The translations under genes were made by a program, and so were the position numbers. From a virus, in IMG/VR virus record IMGVR_UViG_3300025305_000029, positions 1 to 50,107 of that record: DNA of 50,107 nucleotides; one strand, given 5' to 3'. This document shows, in pieces, positions 6,675 to 14,720 of this stretch; the first letter of the stretch is position 1, and the number at the start of each line of letters is the position of its first letter. The notes under the pieces are model-generated. The model was not told where the DNA came from, made no database searches, and saw only the letters and a list, made by a program, of their open reading frames with translations.

Positions 6675-6806
6675 CTACAGCAAAGTAATCAATGGAAACA
6701 TAAGGGCCACAGTGGTAACAGTCATGTACACATAAAAGCCAATCGAAGTAATGCTGCCATCCTTCTCGTGAAGCGTACACACTGTTTCAACAATATTCTT
6801 AAACAA
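6675..6806 (-). CDS. Small membrane protein, 43 aa
   Basis: The likely start is TTG 6806, six bases after AGGAG. An alternative ATG at 6839 would be leaderless, given the promoter at 6846-6874. The N-terminus is charged; residues about 22-43 are a hydrophobic helix reaching the stop. Function unknown. Too short for length-based calling. Confidence 0.6.
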   Translation of the reverse strand: MFKNIVETVCTLHEKDGSITSIGFYVYMTVTTVALMFPLITLL

Positions 6807-6845
6807 CTTCTTCTCCTGATGAACACTACTTGCGTTCATGTCGAT

Positions 6846-6874
6846 ACGTTAACAAGCCATAAGTAGTTTGTCAA
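6846..6874 (-). promoter_or_regulatory. sigma70-type promoter
   Basis: Minus strand -35 TTGACA (6869-6874), 17-bp spacer, -10 TAACGT (6846-6851), located between tRNA-Lys and the small membrane gene. Confidence 0.7.
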
Positions 6875-6886
6875 TGGGAAAACGAA

Positions 6887-6962
6887 TGGTGGGTCGGGTG
6901 GGACTTGAACCCACAACCTTCAGATTAAGAGTCTGCTATTCTGCCAATTGAATTACCAACCC
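6887..6962 (-). tRNA. tRNA-Lys(CTT)
   Basis: Minus-strand cloverleaf with acceptor GGGTTGG/CCGACCC, T-arm GTGGG-TTCAAGT-CCCAC and anticodon loop CTCTTAA (anticodon CTT, reading AAG). Discriminator A and an encoded CCA. The first base pair of the anticodon stem is mismatched (G-A). Confidence 0.93.
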
Positions 6963-6965
6963 AGA

Positions 6966-7208
6966 CTATTCATTGCAGATTACTTCAACAACATTAAAGT
7001 TCTCATCGCTCTTCTCTTTGATTATTCTCCATGCTTTCGTTTTGGTTGATTCTAACCAAATAGAATCAGTGCCCTCGGGAAACACAGAGAACTTACCCAT
7101 CTTATCTTGTCGTAGCACCTTCCACAAGGCCCCCTGCTCCCTCACGCGGTTCTTCCCGTGCAAGGTCTTGCCCTCTAGCCGCAAAACGTCTCCTAGGCTC
7201 ACTCTCAC
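6966..7208 (-). CDS. Hypothetical protein, 80 aa
   Basis: GTG 7208 overlaps the upstream stop (GTGA), with AGGAG upstream. Beta-rich charged protein ending three bases before the tRNA-Lys gene. Function unknown. Confidence 0.75.
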   Translation of the reverse strand: MRVSLGDVLRLEGKTLHGKNRVREQGALWKVLRQDKMGKFSVFPEGTDSIWLESTKTKAWRIIKEKSDENFNVVEVICNE

Positions 7209-7675
7209 CCGCCTCTCCTGTCTCGCTCGTGGAGCGTTGCTAGGCTACAACGTGAATCTTGCCATCCGTCGTCCTCGTTGTCAACTGTTTCTTCTCTCTC
7301 CCAGAATACAAGACGAACAGGCGTGTCCTTCTTAATTCTAATTGACATTGGGCTATGGTTCAATGCAAGGAACGGAACAAGTACAACGTGGTCATCGTGG
7401 ACAAACGCTTTAGTCCAAGTAACCCCTTCTATCTCCTCCCGTGCCAGCTTGCCACCAGAGTCTTCAGTCGGATAAGGATACGTTGACTGCTTTGAGCTGA
7501 TTACATTATTCCCGTCAAGAACTTGGACTCCTCTAAACCCTCTTGTCTTGTTATCGATTAATCCGTTTTCCTCACAGAAATCTCGATATGAATCAAGTGG
7601 GCTAAAACTGCATCCCATTGCAATGAGTGAATCGAAGGTAATTACGGCATTGTTATTTAGTTTGCTCTTTTCCAC
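7205..7675 (-). CDS. Hypothetical protein, 156 aa
   Basis: GTG 7675 has GGAGA six bases upstream and lies inside the 3' end of the previous gene. It contains a Cys near residue 22 and an acidic segment late in the chain. Function unknown. Confidence 0.75.
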   Translation of the reverse strand: MEKSKLNNNAVITFDSLIAMGCSFSPLDSYRDFCEENGLIDNKTRGFRGVQVLDGNNVISSKQSTYPYPTEDSGGKLAREEIEGVTWTKAFVHDDHVVLVPFLALNHSPMSIRIKKDTPVRLVFWEREETVDNEDDGWQDSRCSLATLHERDRRGG

Positions 7676-8115
7676 CAGTCGTCTCCGTGTTCTGTTTGCA
7701 TTTTCTGGACGTACTCAGCGCGTGCCTTACTCTCTGCCACGTCTCGCGTTGCAAGCGTGACCGCAATCGAGCGGAGTACCGTGGACGGCAAGAAGGGGAC
7801 CTCGGGCAGCGCAGCGGGCCACCAGGGGTCGTCGTCCTCTGACTTCCTCCAACTACACACTTGGTCAAAGGCTTTACGGTACTCCGAATGAAAGTAATCA
7901 TATGCTTCCTTCTTGCTTTCAAAGTAAATAATACCTTTGACTCCCTTAAGGTCAGCCCACCCTCCATAGGCGCTAATTAGATGACCTACAATATCCGTGT
8001 ACTCTTCTCCTTCATTCTCTTTTTCAGACACACACACCATTGAAACAATCTGATCAAACAGATCGGTGTTCTCCGGCATATCAGTATGAAAGAACCATTC
8101 AATTCCAGTTGCCAT
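7657..8115 (-). CDS. Hypothetical protein, 152 aa
   Basis: Three consecutive ATGs occur at the start; the third (8115) has correct spacing to GGGAG. The protein has paired Trp residues (DDPWWP, DDWWKR) and no recognised motif. Function unknown. Confidence 0.8.
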   Translation of the reverse strand: MATGIEWFFHTDMPENTDLFDQIVSMVCVSEKENEGEEYTDIVGHLISAYGGWADLKGVKGIIYFESKKEAYDYFHSEYRKAFDQVCSWRKSEDDDPWWPAALPEVPFLPSTVLRSIAVTLATRDVAESKARAEYVQKMQTEHGDDWWKRAN

Positions 8116-8152
8116 CATCATTCTCCCGGTGTCCTTGTTTACTTACACAACC

Positions 8153-8509
8153 CTACAGGTTTTGAGCGATGTCGTCAAGCAAGTTCGACGCCATGATGAG
8201 GTCGTTACAGTGCGGTGAATCAGTGAGTTCGCCGCCAGCCTTGAGCTTGGACAGGGCCTTATCAACAGCCTCCTTGATTCTTTCCAGATGCCTAATATTC
8301 TCTTCCATGTCGGGATCCTCCCACACTGCAATTTGAATGCTTCGTGCGCCTTCAGGGTAATTATCACCCGGACTCAAGAGCGGCTCGCTTGGCGAGTTAG
8401 ACGCAGCATCCAGGGCCAAACAGAGGGCACCGAGGTGATCCTCTGCATCTACATTAAACTGGTTCACCGCAAAGGGGCCGTTCATTACTTCTACTTTAAA
8501 ACTACTCAT
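8153..8509 (-). CDS. Hypothetical protein, 118 aa
   Basis: ATG 8509 follows GGAGGAGAAGACG. N-terminal strands are followed by a helical C-terminal half (ENIRHLERIKEAVDKALSKL), possibly a coiled coil. Function unknown. Confidence 0.8.
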   Translation of the reverse strand: MSSFKVEVMNGPFAVNQFNVDAEDHLGALCLALDAASNSPSEPLLSPGDNYPEGARSIQIAVWEDPDMEENIRHLERIKEAVDKALSKLKAGGELTDSPHCNDLIMASNLLDDIAQNL

Positions 8510-8530
8510 CGTCTTCTCCTCCCTGGCGTC

Positions 8531-8824
8531 CTAGCCGAGATCAACCAGTGACATGGTGATAGCCTCTTCTACCATGGCGCTCTGCACTTTGACAACAGAA
8601 AAATCGACTTTCTCCCCTTGTGACTCAAACAGTTCATTTAGTTTGAGTACAGCGCTCTTTGCCTCATGCCGGTCAGCGAACCTCGCAGACTCTTTAATCG
8701 GCTCTAGTGTACATCCGTGGTCCAGTATGTATTCCCAGTCCGCAAATTGACTATCACTATTCCAAGTAAACTTGCAGAGTGTCTGGGTAGTAACGTTGTC
8801 TTTAATTGCGTAGAACTCACTCAT
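8531..8824 (-). CDS. Hypothetical protein, 97 aa
   Basis: ATG 8824 chosen because AGAGGGG lies just upstream; a longer start at 8878 overlaps the neighbour and lacks an SD. Mixed alpha/beta composition. Function unknown. Confidence 0.75.
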   Translation of the reverse strand: MSEFYAIKDNVTTQTLCKFTWNSDSQFADWEYILDHGCTLEPIKESARFADRHEAKSAVLKLNELFESQGEKVDFSVVKVQSAMVEEAITMSLVDLG

Positions 8825-8846
8825 TTTGTTCCCCTCTTGCCTTGTG

Positions 8847-9446
8847 TTAATTGTAATCACTATCGTAGGGCAGGGCATGCATAAAAGATTCCCTGTATCC
8901 CTCCCTGGAACCGTACTCCGCCTCGTATCGATCGACTAGGCGTTGCGGCTCCCTCAGTGCAGCAGTAAACTCTTCTTCTCCAAGGCCGATCACATGGGCT
9001 CTCAGGTCTGACCAAGAGTCATCCCCGCAATCAAGTCGATTATTCGTTTTCTCCTCCCACACCCTAAAGGTTTCGTATAATTGATTCATTAATCGGTTTA
9101 CAAAACAGCGCAGCGCCTTGCTCTCCTCTCTTGAAAGAGAATTACAAAGTTGGTCGCTCATGCGATTATAATCATAGGAGCGCCCCCACCCCAAACTTTG
9201 AATGATTGCCCAATGTTTAGGATCATTCTTTTCCCGATCAATCCGTTCGGACTCCACCTTTTCTAGTTCGACAGTTTGAGAAGCACGCTTCAGCGCTGAG
9301 ACAAGTGATGCAACCTCATCCTTGGTCAGGCTAATCGAAACATGGTTCTCGTCTTCTGTTACATCAATTACATTAGCATCCAAACTAAGTTGAGCAACCA
9401 AGTCGGGGTGGCCGTGAAATGTACGAACTTTAAAGTGTTCAGTCAT
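8847..9446 (-). CDS. Hypothetical protein, 199 aa
   Basis: ATG 9446 follows AAGAGGATAAA, two bases after the previous stop. N-terminal strands are followed by long helices (residues about 44-150). Function unknown. Confidence 0.8.
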   Translation of the reverse strand: MTEHFKVRTFHGHPDLVAQLSLDANVIDVTEDENHVSISLTKDEVASLVSALKRASQTVELEKVESERIDREKNDPKHWAIIQSLGWGRSYDYNRMSDQLCNSLSREESKALRCFVNRLMNQLYETFRVWEEKTNNRLDCGDDSWSDLRAHVIGLGEEEFTAALREPQRLVDRYEAEYGSREGYRESFMHALPYDSDYN

Positions 9447-9447
9447 T

Positions 9448-9804
9448 TTATCCTCTTGGGTTCAGGGCGTAAACACCGCCATCAACATTCATAAACACAC
9501 TATCAGCAGCGTACACAGGATCGCCGCCCATGTCAACAAACGTTTCGTACTTGTAAGGATTATACTTAACCTTCTCCCAAAGCTCTCCCGACTCGGGTTG
9601 AACCATTGTACCCCTTACAAAAGCGTGGACATTCTTTCGTTTCTCTTCTAGGACTCGCTTGCGCCCAGCGGGCTGGACTACGAACGTAACGTCTTCTAAT
9701 TCAAGGAACTTCGAGTGACCAATCACTCGGCCCTTTGGCTCACCCTCCAAGGCAACCACAGACCAGCATTCCTTGTGAAGATTACGATATACTTGAACTC
9801 TCAT
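9448..9804 (-). CDS. Conserved phage-type protein, 118 aa
   Basis: The opening MRVQVYRNLHKECWSV and the inner motif KNVHAFVRG recall, from memory, a family of phage proteins of unknown function. ATG 9804 follows GAAGGAG. First gene of a two-gene run with the 199-residue protein. Confidence 0.8.
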   Translation of the reverse strand: MRVQVYRNLHKECWSVVALEGEPKGRVIGHSKFLELEDVTFVVQPAGRKRVLEEKRKNVHAFVRGTMVQPESGELWEKVKYNPYKYETFVDMGGDPVYAADSVFMNVDGGVYALNPRG

Positions 9805-9857
9805 TTGAACTCCTTCAGACTATCGCTTCGCTCGCATCGGACAGTGAATATCCTAAC

Positions 9858-10487
9858 TCAGGGAAGCGCAACCCATGATGAATCCGGATCAAAGTAAATT
9901 AGAACATCCGTTGCATCATCAATAGCATATCCAACAACTCTAATAAAGGCGCCCGATGTGATTGGTGCAGCGAAATTAAAGTGGCCGCTGGTCTCCGACA
10001 CATACACTGGCAGTCCGTCAACAGCACCCCCAGCAGGAACATTGTCTATCTCCGTAGAAGGCACTCGTACAAAACCCTTGATCACTAGTCCAAGGTTACG
10101 AGCGCTGCCTAATCCAACACCTAGCATTTGACTAGCCCCAGTGGCAGCGGCAGAAGCATCAGCTTGATTCCAAGTGCCATCAGTATGTAAATAATAAAGC
10201 TGTCCAGGAGTCAAGGTTTCGTCCGCTCCCGGTGAATACCTTAGTATCTCTCCTCCGCCCTGTCCATCCGATATTTGGCTTTCAAAGACTACCGTATTGT
10301 AATCATGTACTACGGCAAGCGAAGTATGAGGTGTGTCTGTTCCAATGCCCACCCTGTTGGTGTCAGCGTCAACAAACAAAGTATCATTATCCATGTTTAT
10401 ATCGTCATCGCCGGAGCCTAGGGAAATGTCCCCATCGACTGTTAGCGAGCCAGATATTGATGCATTTGCTCCATACTCTGTCGGCAT
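9858..10487 (-). CDS. Putative tail-fibre or other virion protein, 209 aa
   Basis: Opens with glycine/serine/aspartate strand repeats (SGSLTVDGDISLGSGDDD) and a segment GIGTDTPHTSLAV typical of tail-fibre-like proteins, where it often precedes chaperone or trimerisation domains. No signal peptide or enzyme motif. ATG 10487 follows AAGGAG at ten bases. It is isolated among small unknown genes and follows a near-palindrome at 10546-10563. A virion role is inferred from style only. Confidence 0.6.
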   Translation of the reverse strand: MPTEYGANASISGSLTVDGDISLGSGDDDINMDNDTLFVDADTNRVGIGTDTPHTSLAVVHDYNTVVFESQISDGQGGGEILRYSPGADETLTPGQLYYLHTDGTWNQADASAAATGASQMLGVGLGSARNLGLVIKGFVRVPSTEIDNVPAGGAVDGLPVYVSETSGHFNFAAPITSGAFIRVVGYAIDDATDVLIYFDPDSSWVALP

Positions 10488-10618
10488 CGTTCAGGTGCTC
10501 CTTGGCTAGTTGTTTTATATAGCCAACGTAAACAAAATCTTGACCACTGAAGTTAACTTAAGTGCGACCTCATTTGTCTAGTCCTTTCTTGGCTTCTTCT
10601 GGTTCTTCTTTGGTTGCC

Positions 10619-10780
10619 TTATACTTGGAGTGATTCAAGGCACCTGTCACTACAGAAGCCGTGGAACTCTGGATGATCATCCACCATTCGTTCTTCATTC
10701 AATTCATCTCCACAGTTATAACAAATTGTATCATCCGGGCAGTCCTCTTGCGGATTCCAGCGGCTTTTATCAAACCTCAT
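10619..10780 (-). CDS. Small zinc-finger protein, 53 aa
   Basis: Start set to ATG 10780 (SD GAGGA) within the end of the upstream gene; ATG 10795 is an alternative. CYNC near residue 27 and CSDRC near 47 form a four-cysteine, treble-clef-like metal site. The longer frame running antiphase through the upstream gene is rejected. Function unknown. Confidence 0.65.
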   Translation of the reverse strand: MRFDKSRWNPQEDCPDDTICYNCGDELNEERMVDDHPEFHGFCSDRCLESLQV

Positions 10781-11318
10781 ACCGATTTTCCTCATCATCA
10801 TCATAATTCTCTTCTTCAACGAAGTCAATAGAGAGATCGGTAAAATTACCATTAGAATCCAGCCTAACGCGAAGAGGATAACAACCATCACCGTACCCAG
10901 TAGAGCTACACGCACCCATACCATCCCCGGTGTCAAACATGCCCGCTCCGTGCTCGTTGTTGGTTGATTGGCAAGCTGCTTCGTATCCGGGCTTGGGAGC
11001 CTCTTCGTTGAATCCATAAAAATCTCCACTTAGAATATAACACGGGTCCGCTATTACGACCTTTCCACTGTTTGAGGCTTCAAAGCTCCCCACCCTATTA
11101 CCACTCTTGCTAAAGCGCCCTACCTTGGCGAAGAGCCTGGCAACGCGGCCCTGATCATTGTATTCTACGCTCACACAGACGCGAGCACCGGGGGCTGCTT
11201 TAATCAGTTCAAAGATTCCATCGATGTGATTGTATTTTGTTAAATCAACTGCACCCCCAAAGGGAACAATGGACATCTGACCGCTATCTACTCCCAAGTT
11301 ACAAACGCGCATCTTCAT
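10770..11318 (-). CDS. DUF4241-like protein, 182 aa
   Basis: Contains SGKVVIADPCYIL near residues 84-96 and STGYGDGCYPLRV in the last third, the two signatures I associate with DUF4241 (function unknown). The C-terminus is acidic. ATG 11318 begins MKMRVCNLGVDSG. It overlaps the zinc-finger gene downstream by 11 bases. Confidence 0.8.
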   Translation of the reverse strand: MKMRVCNLGVDSGQMSIVPFGGAVDLTKYNHIDGIFELIKAAPGARVCVSVEYNDQGRVARLFAKVGRFSKSGNRVGSFEASNSGKVVIADPCYILSGDFYGFNEEAPKPGYEAACQSTNNEHGAGMFDTGDGMGACSSTGYGDGCYPLRVRLDSNGNFTDLSIDFVEEENYDDDEENRYEV

Positions 11319-11321
11319 CTC

Positions 11322-11549
11322 CTATTTTTTGATTAATTCAAGGTAGGAAACCTTCCCGCCATCTTTAACCTCTAAGAAATCTACCTTATCTCCCAGGCTA
11401 CGACGTTCTTCGACTATAGCGTAGACTTCGCCGGGTGTCAACTCATGAAAGCCAATCGGCTCCACCCACCCATGGGCTTTGTCATCTGATTCCACTATGA
11501 ATTGGCCTAGGACTTCGCCTGATTTTCCAATTATAGCATAAATCTTCAT
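11322..11549 (-). CDS. Hypothetical protein, 75 aa
   Basis: ATG 11549 shares a base with the upstream stop (TGATG) after AAGGA. Beta-rich small protein beginning MKIYAIIGKSGEVLG. Function unknown. Confidence 0.75.
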   Translation of the reverse strand: MKIYAIIGKSGEVLGQFIVESDDKAHGWVEPIGFHELTPGEVYAIVEERRSLGDKVDFLEVKDGGKVSYLELIKK

Positions 11550-11782
11550 CAATCCTTCTTACGTTTGTTCTTGCCCTTCTTCCTTGATTTCTTTTCTTTT
11601 TCCAAGCCGCGAACCTTGACAATAAATGTATCGTCCGCCATTCGCTTTACTTTGACCTGACCAGTGGATTCCTCTAACTTATCAATCCTTGCCTGGATTG
11701 ATTTGCGGAGCTTGTCTGCTTCTTTAAAGGTTGCAAACCGTGCTTCGTTATACCAAGATTTACCATGATTTGATTCAGACAT
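11549..11782 (-). CDS. Basic hypothetical protein, 77 aa
   Basis: ATG 11782 follows GGGAG. A helix (ADKLRKSIQARIDKLEE) is followed by two strands and a Lys/Arg-rich tail (KSRKKGKNKRKKD), suggesting nucleic-acid contact. Function unknown. Confidence 0.75.
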   Translation of the reverse strand: MSESNHGKSWYNEARFATFKEADKLRKSIQARIDKLEESTGQVKVKRMADDTFIVKVRGLEKEKKSRKKGKNKRKKD

Positions 11783-11784
11783 TA

Positions 11785-12231
11785 TTACTCCCAAATGATT
11801 GTTCCATTTTGTTCCTTTACCTTTCCATCGGTGAAGAGGTAGCGCCAGTGGTGTCCATCCTCACCACGGTACTCGATATGACAACCGGTGTCAATAGCAG
11901 GGGCGAGAGCTTCCCAGAGTTGGGCGTCGTCACCCCACTTCTCTCCTCTAAAGTAACTAAAAACGAGGGCTCCCGTGCCCTTGTCCGTATAGAATTCGTA
12001 TCTCCACTCAGCCAAGGCGGCCACCAGATCGTTTTTCTCTAAGGCATTGATAACACTATCGGTTCTTATCCAAGAGTAATGGGAGCTTAGGACCTCTTCC
12101 CCATTTGAAACCTTGCCGCTGCCCTGTTCCTCTACCTTGGTCATCAAGGCACGCACGCCGTCTACCGCGACTTGGAAGTATTCTTCTTTAATTGTGATAT
12201 TCCCGCCACAATGTTCAATATAGTATCCCAC
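11785..12231 (-). CDS. Hypothetical protein, 148 aa
   Basis: GTG 12231 follows GAGGAGTTTTAA directly after the previous stop. The C-terminal part (HWRYLFTDGKVKEQNG) is beta-rich. Function unknown. Confidence 0.8.
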   Translation of the reverse strand: MGYYIEHCGGNITIKEEYFQVAVDGVRALMTKVEEQGSGKVSNGEEVLSSHYSWIRTDSVINALEKNDLVAALAEWRYEFYTDKGTGALVFSYFRGEKWGDDAQLWEALAPAIDTGCHIEYRGEDGHHWRYLFTDGKVKEQNGTIIWE

Positions 12232-12480
12232 TTAAAACTCCTCTTTGTCATAGATAAGTTCTTCTAAAGTCCTGCTCCACAGGACAGGCCAAAAGAGCGC
12301 CCAACCGGTATCCTCGCTATTGAACTCTTCCTCTGCCATCTTACGAGCATTGGACAAAATCCCCCCACTAAACCCAGCTATAAAAAAGTAACAAAGTACG
12401 AATACAACAGGCTCTAGGTGGGTCATGATTACCGCACAAATGATCGGCAGGGCGCACGCCAACGGTCTAAAAAACCCCAC
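12232..12480 (-). CDS. Small membrane protein, tandem paralogue B
   Basis: 82 residues, GTG start at 12480 directly after the neighbour's stop. Two hydrophobic segments (about 5-20 and 24-42) contain MTHLEP and the near-shared FIAGFSGGIL. It is clearly a copy of the adjacent 12481-12738 product. A membrane location is inferred; a holin or superinfection role is possible but not shown. Confidence 0.8.
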   Translation of the reverse strand: MGFFRPLACALPIICAVIMTHLEPVVFVLCYFFIAGFSGGILSNARKMAEEEFNSEDTGWALFWPVLWSRTLEELIYDKEEF

Positions 12481-12738
12481 TTACTCCGACCCCTCAATTT
12501 CTTCCGAATAGACTAGCGTTTTTATTGCGCCACACCACAAGAGAGGCCAACAAAGCGCCCATGCGGCATCATTTACCCTGAATGCATCGCCTTTCGTTTT
12601 ATGACCACCAAGTAAAATCCCCCCACTAAACCCAGCCGTTAGAAAATAACAGAGCATAAACACAGCAGGTTCTAAGTGGGTCATAAAGGCCGCGCCGATA
12701 AACGGTAAGCTACACACTATCGGTTTAAGGAGTCTCAT
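12481..12738 (-). CDS. Small membrane protein, tandem paralogue A
   Basis: 85 residues, ATG 12738 after GGAGG. It shares MTHLEP, LCYF and AGFSGGIL with its downstream neighbour in the same positions, plus a C-terminal aromatic WALCWPLLW matching WALFWPVLW. The two genes abut without spacing, so they arose by tandem duplication and then diverged. Confidence 0.8.
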   Translation of the reverse strand: MRLLKPIVCSLPFIGAAFMTHLEPAVFMLCYFLTAGFSGGILLGGHKTKGDAFRVNDAAWALCWPLLWCGAIKTLVYSEEIEGSE

Positions 12739-12739
12739 C

Positions 12740-13315
12740 TTACTCTGCCTCCGTCGTGCCCGTGCTGTCTTGTGGCTCGGGGAGAGAAGGATCCAACAGG
12801 AACCCTTCCTTGATCTTGTGGGTCTCGTTAATCAAATCAATGTTCACAACTTCACAAAACGTCAGGGAAGGGTAGTCGTGCTCCTCCTGAAGATCGCCCA
12901 TCTCCAAGAATGTATCAAGGGCGGACGCACCACTTGACGCCCTTATCCGCGTCCTATGCTTTTCAGTCCATTCAACAACAAACGTCACCTGTCCGTCACC
13001 AACCCCAAGTTCTCCCGCAATCCAATTAACAAACGAATCACAACAGGTGCGACCGCCCACATGAAACTCATATGGATCCTTGCTTGCCCACAGGTCCGCT
13101 GGTTCAGGATAGCCAGGATCGTAAAGCCTAGTTGACTTCCAGTCATATACGGTGAACACATTGTTGTGCTCATCGGTGAATACCCATTCTTTGCTTACTT
13201 TATCTACACCCTCGGCTCCTGGGCCGAACTTCTCAATCATCTGCGGAAAGGTCGCCGTAAAGGTTCCCTTGAGAGAAGTCATACTAACATTTGCTCCAAG
13301 ATCAAGCTTAAACAC
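12740..13315 (-). CDS. Hypothetical protein, 191 aa
   Basis: Start set to GTG 13315, four bases after AAGGAGG. The longer GTG at 13351 lies upstream of the expected transcription start of the promoter at 13340-13368 and is therefore rejected. It has paired Cys (RTCCDSF) mid-chain and a beta-rich N-terminus. Function unknown. Confidence 0.75.
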   Translation of the reverse strand: MFKLDLGANVSMTSLKGTFTATFPQMIEKFGPGAEGVDKVSKEWVFTDEHNNVFTVYDWKSTRLYDPGYPEPADLWASKDPYEFHVGGRTCCDSFVNWIAGELGVGDGQVTFVVEWTEKHRTRIRASSGASALDTFLEMGDLQEEHDYPSLTFCEVVNIDLINETHKIKEGFLLDPSLPEPQDSTGTTEAE

Positions 13316-13339
13316 GGTTCCTCCTTGTGTCTTGCTCGT

Positions 13340-13368
13340 ACCGTAGTACACATTCCACGCCTTGTCAA
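13340..13368 (-). promoter_or_regulatory. sigma70-type promoter
   Basis: Minus strand -35 TTGACA (13363-13368), 17-bp spacer, -10 TACGGT (13340-13345). It predicts a leader of roughly 15-20 bases before GTG 13315. Confidence 0.65.
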
Positions 13369-13374
13369 GCGCTT

Positions 13375-13647
13375 TTAACTAAAAAACAATCTTTCTAAGT
13401 GTCGCTGGATTGGGACGCCTTCTTTTTCAACCAAGTCTGCGAACGGGGTGCTAATGGTGCACCAAGAGCCGTCATCTCTAAGGCCCAGCCGAACATGCTG
13501 TCGTGTCTCTTTATTCTGAATGCAAACAAACCCAAGGTCATCCACCCAGACTGATTCAGTTGGCAGATAGTGATATGCGGTACTCTCCGCGTCAGTTTGA
13601 TTGTCAATCATTTTAAGTTGATTGCAGAATATTTCAACGGCTGTCAT
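13375..13647 (-). CDS. Hypothetical protein, 90 aa
   Basis: ATG 13647 overlaps the upstream stop as ATGA, with GAGGA upstream. Mixed alpha/beta protein. Function unknown. Confidence 0.75.
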   Translation of the reverse strand: MTAVEIFCNQLKMIDNQTDAESTAYHYLPTESVWVDDLGFVCIQNKETRQHVRLGLRDDGSWCTISTPFADLVEKEGVPIQRHLERLFFS

Positions 13648-13829
13648 TCTTTATCCCAGTCCTCTTTAATCTTCTTCTTGTGTTTCGCTTTTCTATGTGT
13701 CTTCTTGACCACATCTTGATCGCGGTTGTGGTGCGGACCTGCGCGGTTGCTTGTGCGGTTCTCCGCATCCCACCGAGCAGCAGGGCTTCGTCGCTTCGCC
13801 TTCTTCTTTTTTGCGAATGAAACCCTCAC
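13644..13829 (-). CDS. Very basic protein, 61 aa
   Basis: Start set to GTG 13829 after TTGGAGAG; a TTG at 13841 is possible. The chain is rich in Lys, Arg and His over most of its length (AKKKKAKRR near the N-terminus), suggesting RNA or DNA binding. Function unknown. Confidence 0.6.
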   Translation of the reverse strand: MRVSFAKKKKAKRRSPAARWDAENRTSNRAGPHHNRDQDVVKKTHRKAKHKKKIKEDWDKE

Positions 13830-13841
13830 CGTTCTCTCCAA

Positions 13842-14117
13842 TTAGTTCTTGATCCTCTTGGTGCTCAAGGGGTTATTCATAACCACCTGGGCTTGAAACG
13901 CTATCATGGACGCCGCCGCCTCGTCAAGCTTCTCCGCCAAATACTGGTTTTCTTCAACCAACGATACAAAGATCTTGTTCAGCTTGGTTAGTGTTCGCAT
14001 GTGTTCAATTTCACCACGATCACTTAAGAAGTTCATGACGCCAACCAGCGAATCTTGGAATTCATCCTTAAGCCTCTCGTTCTCTTCCTCTCGAAGCTTT
14101 GGATCAAATTCAACCAT
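13842..14117 (-). CDS. Coiled-coil protein, about 91 aa
   Basis: The coding part begins MVEFDPKLREEENERLKDEF and is a long charged coiled coil. The start is uncertain: ATG 14117 lies seven bases after the previous stop; 14141 and 14147 are alternatives inside the upstream gene. A possible promoter (TTGACA, 16 bp, TATGGT) near 14175-14200 fits any of these. Function unknown. Confidence 0.65.
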   Translation of the reverse strand: MVEFDPKLREEENERLKDEFQDSLVGVMNFLSDRGEIEHMRTLTKLNKIFVSLVEENQYLAEKLDEAAASMIAFQAQVVMNNPLSTKRIKN

Positions 14118-14124
14118 GTTGTAA

Positions 14125-14307
14125 TTAGTGTTCGTAATCATAACCATCTGGAATTTCCGGCCACCTCCATACCATAGTTCCCGAAGGGAGTTTGTCAACC
14201 CCAAGCCACATTCGGGCCTTGCTTCGTGCGTTTTTCTCATTGTTACAGTTAGTTACGCAAAAGGCGTAGACACCATCTTCCAAACAAACATTCCAAGTGG
14301 TACTCAT
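14125..14307 (-). CDS. Hypothetical protein, 60 aa
   Basis: ATG 14307 follows AAGGATAAAAAA. Sequence begins MSTTWNVCLEDGVYAFCV and has three cysteines early on. Function unknown. Confidence 0.75.
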   Translation of the reverse strand: MSTTWNVCLEDGVYAFCVTNCNNEKNARSKARMWLGVDKLPSGTMVWRWPEIPDGYDYEH

Positions 14308-14317
14308 TTTTTTATCC

Positions 14318-14605
14318 TTAATATTCCTCAGAGAATTCTCTGTCTAAGTAAGAATTGTTGCCATTCATATTCGGAAGCATCCGAATAAACGATTCACCAT
14401 AAATAAACTTTCTGCCGACGCTGTGTTCATATGTCCAGTTGTCACCTGTCCATATAGGGCTTAAAACAATCACCCTGTCTTCTAAATCAGTGTCCACTAA
14501 ATATGGAGTGTTTAAGGCATCAACATGTTTTCCCTCCATACGATAGCCTTTTTGCGATAACTTTTCAACAAAAATATCCAGGCTCGATGTTGCGTTATTG
14601 TTCAA
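14318..14605 (-). CDS. Hypothetical protein, 95 aa
   Basis: TTG start at 14605 after GAGGAAA. Alpha/beta protein beginning MNNNATSSLDIFVEKLSQKG. It follows tRNA-Ile in transcription order. Function unknown. Confidence 0.7.
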   Translation of the reverse strand: MNNNATSSLDIFVEKLSQKGYRMEGKHVDALNTPYLVDTDLEDRVIVLSPIWTGDNWTYEHSVGRKFIYGESFIRMLPNMNGNNSYLDREFSEEY

Positions 14606-14629
14606 AATGCTTTCCTCTTCGTATTAATG

Positions 14630-14702
14630 TCGGCCCGGTGGGAATTGAACCCACGGCTTCGACTTTATAAGAATCGCGCTCTAACCCCTGAGCTACGGGC
14701 CA
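14630..14702 (-). tRNA. tRNA-Ile(TAT)
   Basis: Minus-strand cloverleaf with acceptor TGGCCCG/CGGGCCG, D-stem GCTC, T-arm GTGGG-TTCAATT-CCCAC and anticodon loop CTTATAA (anticodon TAT, reading AUA). Discriminator A; CCA is not encoded. The first acceptor pair is T-G rather than the usual G-C. Confidence 0.9.
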
Positions 14703-14720
14703 TTAACAATTGTCCTTCGT

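Noticed and set aside
10570-10638. 22-codon TTG-started frame rich in Lys and Glu
   Set aside because: Very short, weak SD, overlaps the zinc-finger gene's end; no independent support.
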